Source: an uncultured Actinomycetes bacterium
Lineage (GTDB): Bacteria > Actinomycetota > Thermoleophilia > Solirubrobacterales > Thermoleophilaceae
Reading direction: 5' to 3'
DNA: 12,026 nt
Assembly: GCA_946481495.1 (NCBI GenBank)
Contig: CAMLNW010000061.1
Location: 1 to 12,026 of the forward strand
This document shows, in pieces, positions 6,860 to 12,026 of this stretch; positions within the stretch are counted from its first letter, which is position 1, and each line of letters opens with the position of its first letter. Under the pieces are notes generated by a model that saw nothing but the letters and a program-made list of their open reading frames with translations, had not been told where the DNA came from and did no database searches. A program made the translations under genes and the position numbers.

Positions 6860-7884
6860 CGGCGTGGAATCCCGGCCATTCCGGTTCCAGTATTCACGAC
6901 CGGACGAGCGGTCCATGGCTGCCCGTCGACCCGCAACCGCACGACCGCGCCGGACTCCTCGCCCGGGTCGATCCGGAAGCGCGCGCCGATCAGCAGCGCC
7001 CGCTCGCGCATACCCTGGATACCCGCGCCGGGGTCGGAGTCGCCGAGCCCGCGGCCGTCGTCGGCAACGGTCAGCAGCACGTCCTCGCCATCCTGCTCCA
7101 GCGTCACCGCGGCGCGCTCGGCGCCGGAGTGGCGCAGCGTGTTGGTCAGCGCCTCCTGGGCAACGCGGTAGGTGACTAGCTCGGCCTCGGGCGCGAGCTG
7201 CGGCAGCTCCGGGTCGATGTCGCAGCCGATCGCGATCCCGCTCTGCTCGCCGAGTCGTTCGCAGAGCGCCGAGATCGCCTTGCCGAGGCCGAGGTCGTCG
7301 AGCACCTCGGGACGCAGCCGCTGGGCGACGCCGCGGACCTGGTTGAGCGTGTCGCGCGTCGCCTGGCGCAGCTCGGCGAGCTCCTCGCGCTCCTCGCCGT
7401 CGGCGGAGCGCTCGAGCCCCTCGATCTGCAGCAGCAGTGCGGTCAGGCTCTGGCCGATCTCGTCGTGCAGCTCCTGCGCGACGCGCTGGCGCTCGCGCTC
7501 CTGGGCGGCGAGCGAGTGCTGGACGCTCTCGCGCCGCTCGCGCTCGATCCGGTCGAGCATGTCGTTGAACGCCTTCGTCAGCTGGACGATCTCGCGCTCG
7601 TTGCCGTAGACCGGCACGCGGTAGTCGACGTTCAGCGGGTCGAAGCGCTCCATCGCCTCGATCAGGCGGCTCAGCGGGGCGAATGTGCGGCCGACGACGA
7701 GTAGGTTCAGCAGCACCGTCGCGGTCAGGCCGATCGCGAGCACAAGTGCCTCGCTGAGGTCCTTCGGGACGCTGATCGTCGCCGGGGTCAGCGCCAGCAG
7801 CGTTCCGGCGACGACGAAGACGAAGGCGTTGACGAGGAAGACGCGCGTGCGCAGGGAGGTGCCGGAGCGGGTGCGCTGTGTCAT
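6856..7884 (-). CDS. Sensor histidine kinase, NarL/NreB/DesK-type (HisKA_3)
   Basis: A membrane sensor kinase of 342 residues. There are two hydrophobic segments (about 15-37 and 46-65) separated by a loop of only about 10 residues, so there is no sizeable extracellular sensor domain. A HAMP linker (about 64-117) leads to the dimerisation helix ERERQRVAQELHDEIGQ, with the phosphorylated histidine at 140. An HATPase domain follows with an N-box-like ALTNTLRHSG, DDGRGLGD and GIQGMRERA. It phosphorylates the response regulator downstream, whose ATG overlaps its TGA. The signal may be membrane state or an unseen partner. ATG 7884 is chosen because the basic MTQRTRSG segment leads straight into the first membrane helix; longer frames run through the imuB region. 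The gene is divergent from imuB across 52 bp that hold a LexA box. Confidence 0.9.
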   Translation of the reverse strand: MTQRTRSGTSLRTRVFLVNAFVFVVAGTLLALTPATISVPKDLSEALVLAIGLTATVLLNLLVVGRTFAPLSRLIEAMERFDPLNVDYRVPVYGNEREIVQLTKAFNDMLDRIERERRESVQHSLAAQERERQRVAQELHDEIGQSLTALLLQIEGLERSADGEEREELAELRQATRDTLNQVRGVAQRLRPEVLDDLGLGKAISALCERLGEQSGIAIGCDIDPELPQLAPEAELVTYRVAQEALTNTLRHSGAERAAVTLEQDGEDVLLTVADDGRGLGDSDPGAGIQGMRERALLIGARFRIDPGEESGAVVRLRVDGQPWTARPVVNTGTGMAGIPRR

Positions 7885-7892
7885 CCGGCCCG

Positions 7893-7898
7893 ATCCTA
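7893..7898 (-). promoter_or_regulatory. Candidate -10 element of the kinase/regulator operon
   Basis: Read on the minus strand this is TAGGAT, a full match to the actinobacterial TAGRRT -10 pattern. It ends 8 bases before the kinase ATG, predicting a transcript with about 2 leader bases. A -35 region at standard spacing would fall at 7916-7922, touching the LexA box at 7922-7935. Confidence 0.42.
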
Positions 7899-7921
7899 GA
7901 AGATGTCGTCTTGCCCATGTG

Positions 7922-7935
7922 CGAACGTATGTTCG
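7922..7935. promoter_or_regulatory. LexA (SOS) box of imuB
   Basis: CGAACGTATGTTCG has perfect inverted arms (CGAAC/GTTCG) around a 4-base spacer and matches the SOS box known from actinobacteria and Bacillus (GAAC-n4-GTTC core). It ends one base before the imuB ATG, so bound LexA would cover the start of transcription. It also lies 37 bases upstream of the divergent kinase ATG. Confidence 0.88.
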
Positions 7936-7936
7936 T

Positions 7937-9124
7937 ATGATTGTCTGTGTCCTGATTCCGCGCTTCTCGCTGCTGGCGGCGCTGGGGGATCGGCGGGTGC
8001 TGGCAGAGGAGGCGGTCGTGCTCGGCCCGGAGCCAGGAGGCGAGCAGACAATCGGCGAGGTCTCGCCGCGCGCCGAGACGTTCGGCGTCGCCGCGGGGAT
8101 GCGCGTGGGGGAGGCGCTGTCGCGCTGCCCCGAGCTGCGGCTAGTGCCACCCGACCCGGAAGGGGTGCGCGGTCTATGGGAGGTCGTGCTGGGACGGGTC
8201 GAGGCGATCGGCGGCGCGCCGGAGTCGGCGCGGGCCGGGGTCGCTTTCTTCGACGCGGACGGGTTGCGCGGGATCCACGGCGGCAGTCTCGACGGCGTTC
8301 TGCGAGCCGCCCGCGACAAGCTCGGGCGGGCGCGGCTCGGCGTCGCTCCGAGTCGCTTCGCGGCCTGGTGCGCGGCCAGCGAGACGTCGCAGCGGCGTCC
8401 GGCGTTGAAGGTCGACGCCCGGCGCCTGGAGCGCTTCCTCGGTCCACTGCCGGTCGGTCTGCTGCGCGAGCGATCGGAGTTGGAGGGAGTCCCGGAGGTG
8501 CTCGAGCGGCTCGGGATCCGGACGCTCGGCGAGCTCGCGGCGCTGCCGGCGCCGGCGCTCGTCGAGCGGTTTGGCCATCCAGGGCTGTTGGCGCGCGAGC
8601 TGGCTCACGGCCGCGACCTGCCGCTGCGGCCACGACGCCCGCCGGAGCCGGTCACCGAGCGCGTCGAGCTGCCCGAGGGGGTCTCCGGTCAGCAGCTCGA
8701 GCGGACGCTGGAGCTGCTGATCGCGCGGATGCTCGCGCGCCGCGAGCGCCGCGGGCGGGCGCTGCGCGCTGTTGCGCTGTCGGCGCGCTTCGTCGCCGGC
8801 GGGACCTGGCGGACCGAGGTCACGCTGCGCCATGCCAGCGCCGAGCCGGAGCGGTTGCGGATCGTGCTGACACCACGGCTTAGCGAGCTGCCGGCGCCGG
8901 CCGAGTCGCTGGCGCTCGAGGTCGAGGCGTTCGGCCCGCCGGCACGCGAGCAGACACGGATGCTCGACAGCGGCGAGGCGGAGCGCCGCGGCCGGCTCGC
9001 CGAGGCGGTCCATCAGGCGCGCCAGGCAGCGGGGGAGGGCGCCGCCCTACGGGTGCTCGACGTCGACCCGGGATCGCGGATCCCGGAGCGGCGCGCGGTC
9101 CTCGCGCCGTTCCCGGACCCGTGA
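7937..9124 (+). CDS. imuB: ImuB, inactive Y-family polymerase subunit of the SOS mutasome
   Basis: A 395-residue protein with the Y-family layout. The N-terminal palm begins MIVCVLIPRFSLLAAL and fingers follow (about 40-90). A second palm part has FFDADGLRGIHG near residue 100, then a helix-hairpin-helix (LERLGIRTLGELAALPAPAL) and a little-finger region. The acidic residues of active Y-family polymerases are absent: no DMD-type Asp at the N terminus and no SxDE. This is typical of ImuB, which in Mycobacterium and Caulobacter acts as a hub bringing DnaE2 to the sliding clamp. The C terminus (ALRVLDVDPGSRIPERRAVL) fits actinobacterial ImuB. EQTRML near the expected place is at best a weak clamp-binding motif. 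ATG 7937 follows the LexA box by one base, with no room for a ribosome site, so the mRNA is probably leaderless; in-frame GTG 7919 is the alternative. No imuA is adjacent. Confidence 0.9.
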   Translation: MIVCVLIPRFSLLAALGDRRVLAEEAVVLGPEPGGEQTIGEVSPRAETFGVAAGMRVGEALSRCPELRLVPPDPEGVRGLWEVVLGRVEAIGGAPESARAGVAFFDADGLRGIHGGSLDGVLRAARDKLGRARLGVAPSRFAAWCAASETSQRRPALKVDARRLERFLGPLPVGLLRERSELEGVPEVLERLGIRTLGELAALPAPALVERFGHPGLLARELAHGRDLPLRPRRPPEPVTERVELPEGVSGQQLERTLELLIARMLARRERRGRALRAVALSARFVAGGTWRTEVTLRHASAEPERLRIVLTPRLSELPAPAESLALEVEAFGPPAREQTRMLDSGEAERRGRLAEAVHQARQAAGEGAALRVLDVDPGSRIPERRAVLAPFPDP

Positions 9125-9381
9125 GCCGGGCGGCGACCACCAGGGCGCGCCGTCTCGGGGCTCCCCGCCCGGCGCGTGTCGAGGTCGGTCTCGACGGACG
9201 GCCGATCGCCGTCGGCCGCCTCCGCGTCGAAGCCGTCCGCGAGGACTGGGTCGTCGAGGACCGCTGGTGGACCGCCGAGCCGCTCCAGCGCCGCTACTTC
9301 GAGCTCGTGCTCGAGAACGGCCGCAACACCGTCGTCTTCCGCGACCTGAAGACCCGCGCCTGGCATACCCAGCGCGGCTGA
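9121..9381 (+). CDS. DUF6504 family protein in the imuB-dnaE2 cassette
   Basis: A small basic protein of 86 residues from GTG 9121, whose GTGA overlaps the imuB stop. It reads as a short beta-rich domain: RVEVGLDGRPIAVGRLRV, then DRWWTAEPLQRRYFELVLEN, then NTVVFRDLKTRAWHTQ. The WW...RRYF and VVFRDL pattern is what I recall for DUF6504, found next to imuB/dnaE2 in actinobacteria. It has no known enzymatic motif, signal peptide or membrane segment. Its strict coupling to imuB and the following dnaE2 suggest a role in, or regulation together with, the error-prone polymerase complex. That role is inference; no biochemical function is known to me. The family name is from memory. Confidence 0.8.
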   Translation: MSRAATTRARRLGAPRPARVEVGLDGRPIAVGRLRVEAVREDWVVEDRWWTAEPLQRRYFELVLENGRNTVVFRDLKTRAWHTQRG

Positions 9382-9398
9382 CGCCTTCCCGGATGCTT

Positions 9399-9416
9399 GC
9401 CGAAGGATCCTTCGGC
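9399..9416. terminator. Perfect 18-base palindrome after the imuB operon
   Basis: GCCGAAGGATCCTTCGGC starts 17 bases after the DUF6504 stop and can form a GC-rich hairpin, or bind a dimeric protein. No T-run follows, so an intrinsic terminator of the classical kind is not shown. Its CCGAAG half can also pair with CTTCGG at 9434-9439 in the next stem. Confidence 0.4.
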
Positions 9417-9418
9417 CT

Positions 9419-9443
9419 CCGACCCCAAGAATGCTTCGGTCGG
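9419..9443. repeat. Second inverted repeat before dnaE2
   Basis: CCGACC (9419-9424) pairs with GGTCGG (9438-9443) around a 13-base loop. ATGCTT occurs both just before the first palindrome (9394-9399) and inside this loop (9431-9436). The remainder of the gap, 9444-9497, holds no feature I recognise. A terminator or leader structure is possible. Confidence 0.3.
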
Positions 9444-9497
9444 CGATCAACATGCCAACAGCGGGCCGTGCGGCACTGGAAGTGTTACTGAACTATG

Positions 9498-9511
9498 CGA
9501 ACATGTGTTCG
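9498..9511. promoter_or_regulatory. LexA (SOS) box of dnaE2
   Basis: CGAACATGTGTTCG has the same perfect CGAAC/GTTCG arms as the imuB box. Its last base is the first base of the dnaE2 GTG start codon. It gives dnaE2 its own damage-inducible control, separate from the imuB transcript. Confidence 0.88.
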
Positions 9512-12026
9512 TGTCAGCCTATGTGGAGCTGCATTGTCACTCGGCGTATTCGTTTCTCGACGGGGCGTCGCTGCCGGACGAGCTGGCGGTTGCGGCGGAG
9601 GGGCTTGGATACGGCGCGCTTGCGCTGACCGACCACGACGGGCTGCACGGGGCGATGGAGCTCGCACAGACCGTCAAGGATCACGAGCTGGGGTTGCAGC
9701 CGATCGTCGGCGCTGAGCTGACGCTGGAGGACGGGTCCCATCTGACGCTGATTTGCGCGACGCGTGAGGGCTACTCGAACCTCTGCCAGCTAATCACCAA
9801 GGCGCATGCGGACACGAGGCCGCACCCAGGCCGCGAGCCGCTGCCGCCGTCGACCGCCTACACCGATCTCGAGCAGCACGCCGCCGGGCTGATCTGCCTC
9901 TCCGGTTGCGCCAGCCGCGGTCCCGTGGCCCGTGCCGTCGAGGAGGGCCGCCACGCCGACGCCGCCCGCGCCGCGCGGCGGCTGCTCACGACCTTCGGTC
10001 CCGACAGCCTGCGGATCGAGCTGCAGCGGCCGTTCGCCCGCCACGACCGCCGCCGCAACCGCTTGCTCGCCGAGCTCGCCGAGCGGAGCGGGGTGCCGTG
10101 TGTCGCGACCGGCAACGTCCACGCCCACGACAAGACGCGCGCCGCGCTCCAGGACGCGCTCGTCGCCGTCCGACTCGGCCGCACGCTCGATGAGTGTGAG
10201 GCCCAGCGGCGCGGCAACCGCTCGCATGTGCTCGACAGCCCGGCGAGGATGGCCGCTCGCTTCGCCGACCATCCCGACGCAGTCGTCGAGACGCTGCGGA
10301 TCGCCGAGCGGATCGAGTTCGACCTCCGCCGCGACCTTGGCTACGCCTACCCGCGCCAGGGCGACCCCGCGGCCGACCACGAGCTGGCCACCGTCTGCAA
10401 GGCGATGCTCGACGTGCGCTACCCGCCCGGCCACACGCACCACCGCGAGGCCCAGCCAAGGCTCGACCAAGAGCTCGAGGTGATCCGCAAGCTCGGCCTG
10501 TCCGGCTTCTTCCTGCTGCACCGCGACATGCTCGAGCTGGCACGCGAGGTTGCCGCCGAGGTCCGTGGTCCCGACACGGCGCGGGCGCTGTTGCCGCCTG
10601 GGCGCGGGCGGGGCTCGAGCGTCTCGTCGCTCGTCTGCTTCCTGACCGGCCTCTCGCACATCGATCCGGTCGAGAAGGCGCTCAGCCTCGGCCGTTTCCT
10701 CAACGACGACCTGCGCGCGATGCCCGACATCGACCTCGACTTCCCACGCGACATTCGCGAGCAGCTGATCCCGCGCGTCCATGAGCGCTACGGCCACGAC
10801 CACTCGGCGCTCGTCGCCTCGTTCCCGACCTACCAGGCGCCGTCGGCGGTGCGCGACTTCGCCAAGACGCTCGGACTGCCGCCCGCCGAGATCGAGCGGA
10901 TCGCGCGCACCGTCGATCCCTGGCGGTCCGGCAACGACATCGCGCCCGACGTGGCCGAGGCACGCGCGATCGACGGCGCCAACCCGCGCTGGCAGGCGCT
11001 GATCCGGCTCGTCCGCGACGCCCGTCGACTGCCGCGCCACATGTCCCAGCACCCCGGCGGGATGGTCGTCTCGACCACGCCGCTGACCGAGCTCTGCCCG
11101 ATCCAGCCGGCGGCGATGGAAGGCCGTCAGATGGTCCAGTGGGACAAGGACTCCTGCGACGAGGCCGGCTTCCTCAAGATCGACCTGCTCGGGCTGGGAA
11201 TGCTCTCCTGCGTCGAGCGCTGCGTCGAGATGGTCGCCCGTACGCGCGACGAGCGGATCGACCTGTCGCGGATCGACTTCGACGACAAGCGCGTCTACGC
11301 CGAGATCCAGGCCGCCGACACGATGGGCGTCTTCCAGATCGAGAGCCGCGCCCAGATGCAGATGCTGAAGCGGACGCGGCCCGAGAATCTCGACGACCTG
11401 ACCGTCCAGGTCGCGATCGTCCGGCCCGGCCCGATTCTCGGCGGAGCCGTCCACCCCTACATCGAGCGGCGTCGGGCACTGCGCGAGGACCCCGACTACG
11501 AGATTCCGTACGAGCACCCGTCGCTAGAGCCGGTGCTGCGCGACACGCTCGGGGCGATCGTCTTCCAGGACCAGGTGATCGAGGTCGCGATGGAGTTTGC
11601 GGGGTTCTCGGCGGGGGAGGCGGAGGGGTTGCGGCGGGCGATGAGCCGGCGGCGATCGGAGGAGGCGATGCGCGGCTATGAGGAGAAGTTCGTGGAGGGG
11701 GCTGTGGGGAGGGGCGTCGAGCGTGTGGTTGCCGAACGGGTCTATTCGCAGATCGTGGGGTTCTCGGGGTTCGGGTTTCCGAAAGCGCATTCGGCTGCGT
11801 TCGGGTTGTTGGCGTATCAGTCGACTTGGTTGCGGGTGCACTATGGGGCGGAGTTTTTGTGTGCGTTGCTGAATGAGCAGCCGATGGGGTTCTATCCGCC
11901 GGATGCGTTGGTGCATGAGGCGCAGCGGCGGGGGCTTGTTGTGTTGCCTCCGTGTGTGGTGGGGAGTGAGGTCGAGTGCTGTGTGGAGTGGCTGCCCGAG
12001 GGTCCGGCGGGGCTGCCCGCGGGTCC
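9511..12026 (+). CDS. dnaE2: Error-prone DNA polymerase III alpha subunit DnaE2 (3' end outside window)
   Basis: A C-family polymerase used for translesion synthesis with ImuB. About 838 of the usual ~1,070-1,090 residues are present and the frame is open to the window end. An N-terminal PHP domain has ELHCHSAYSFLDGASLPDEL and ALTDHDGLHG. The polymerase core carries catalytic aspartates at about 406 and 408 (MPDIDLDFP) and 558 (KIDLLGLGML). Also visible are PPGRGRGSSVSSLV, HMSQHPGGMVVS, FQIESRAQMQML, VAIVRPGPI and GFPKAHSAAFGLLAYQ. The start is GTG 9511 (VSAYVELHCHS) or in-frame GTG 9505. Both lie in or against the LexA box without a ribosome site, so a leaderless mRNA is likely. Codon use changes sharply after about 11580, from C-ending to G/T-ending codons with eight TTG leucines. 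The last ~20 residues (PPCVVGSEVECCVEW) also stray from the common PPDVNxS pattern. Replicative DnaE1 is unlikely because of the neighbours. Confidence 0.95.
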   Translation, partial: MSAYVELHCHSAYSFLDGASLPDELAVAAEGLGYGALALTDHDGLHGAMELAQTVKDHELGLQPIVGAELTLEDGSHLTLICATREGYSNLCQLITKAHADTRPHPGREPLPPSTAYTDLEQHAAGLICLSGCASRGPVARAVEEGRHADAARAARRLLTTFGPDSLRIELQRPFARHDRRRNRLLAELAERSGVPCVATGNVHAHDKTRAALQDALVAVRLGRTLDECEAQRRGNRSHVLDSPARMAARFADHPDAVVETLRIAERIEFDLRRDLGYAYPRQGDPAADHELATVCKAMLDVRYPPGHTHHREAQPRLDQELEVIRKLGLSGFFLLHRDMLELAREVAAEVRGPDTARALLPPGRGRGSSVSSLVCFLTGLSHIDPVEKALSLGRFLNDDLRAMPDIDLDFPRDIREQLIPRVHERYGHDHSALVASFPTYQAPSAVRDFAKTLGLPPAEIERIARTVDPWRSGNDIAPDVAEARAIDGANPRWQALIRLVRDARRLPRHMSQHPGGMVVSTTPLTELCPIQPAAMEGRQMVQWDKDSCDEAGFLKIDLLGLGMLSCVERCVEMVARTRDERIDLSRIDFDDKRVYAEIQAADTMGVFQIESRAQMQMLKRTRPENLDDLTVQVAIVRPGPILGGAVHPYIERRRALREDPDYEIPYEHPSLEPVLRDTLGAIVFQDQVIEVAMEFAGFSAGEAEGLRRAMSRRRSEEAMRGYEEKFVEGAVGRGVERVVAERVYSQIVGFSGFGFPKAHSAAFGLLAYQSTWLRVHYGAEFLCALLNEQPMGFYPPDALVHEAQRRGLVVLPPCVVGSEVECCVEWLPEGPAGLPAG

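Noticed and set aside
7685..7936. Upstream extension of the imuB frame
   Set aside because: It runs antisense through the kinase N terminus and across the LexA box; the ImuB family starts at the MIVCVLIP segment.
9399..9416. Palindrome as a phage or integron attachment site
   Set aside because: No integrase, flanking direct repeat or foreign gene accompanies it, and a hairpin after an operon is simpler.
9790..11517. 575-residue open frame on the minus strand
   Set aside because: It lies antisense to dnaE2, whose frame carries all polymerase motifs. The composition is typical of a high-GC shadow frame.
1..12026. CRISPR arrays, tRNA/rRNA genes, insertion sequences
   Set aside because: No regularly spaced repeats, no cloverleaf-like sequence and no transposase motifs were seen on either strand.
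12001..12026. Imperfect repeat CTGCCCGAGGGTCC / CTGCCCGCGGGTCC at the window end
   Set aside because: Two short copies within the dnaE2 frame; too little sequence to say whether it is a repeat, a family-specific insert or an assembly end effect.

Overview
The window is high-GC, densely packed bacterial DNA. The C/G-ending codons, the actinobacterial type of SOS box (CGAAC-n4-GTTCG), the GTG starts and the 4-bp ATGA/GTGA overlaps point to an actinobacterium. The gene order and protein flavour suggest Thermoleophilia (Solirubrobacter/Conexibacter-like), but that placement is from memory and untested. Both ends are incomplete, so this may be a contig from a draft or metagenome assembly.

Left part (1-2059). 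The first ~100 bases carry, on the minus strand, a short piece of a short-chain dehydrogenase with its NNAG motif. Its frame loses all likeness to the family at ~100, where a plus-strand frame takes over. That frame leads into an unrecognised protein (to 665), followed by a secreted protein with an IPT/TIG-like domain and about six Ca-binding DxDxDG repeats (668-2059).

Shikimate operon (2090-6300, +). The order is aroC, a fused aroK-aroB, type II aroQ, then an Xaa-Pro aminopeptidase, with overlapping or near-touching genes. It covers dehydroquinate synthesis, dehydroquinate dehydration, shikimate phosphorylation and chorismate formation. Two oddities stand out: aroC lacks the N-terminal GESHG block that holds a catalytic histidine, and the aroB half of the fusion has clearly different codon use from the aroK half and from aroQ.

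Two-component system (6275-7884, -). A NarL/NreB-type membrane histidine kinase is followed by its response regulator (ATGA overlap). The regulator's C-terminal DNA-binding domain looks strongly diverged. The pair converges on the aminopeptidase with a 26-bp overlap.

SOS mutagenesis cassette (7922-12026, +). imuB, a small DUF6504 gene and dnaE2 (truncated by the window end) lie in a row. Perfect-arm LexA boxes sit directly against the start codons of imuB and dnaE2. ImuB is a catalytically dead Y-family relative that in other bacteria recruits the error-prone polymerase DnaE2. No imuA is present here. The first LexA box lies in the 52-bp gap shared with the divergent kinase gene, so the two-component system may also respond to DNA damage.

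No tRNA, rRNA, CRISPR array or insertion sequence was seen.
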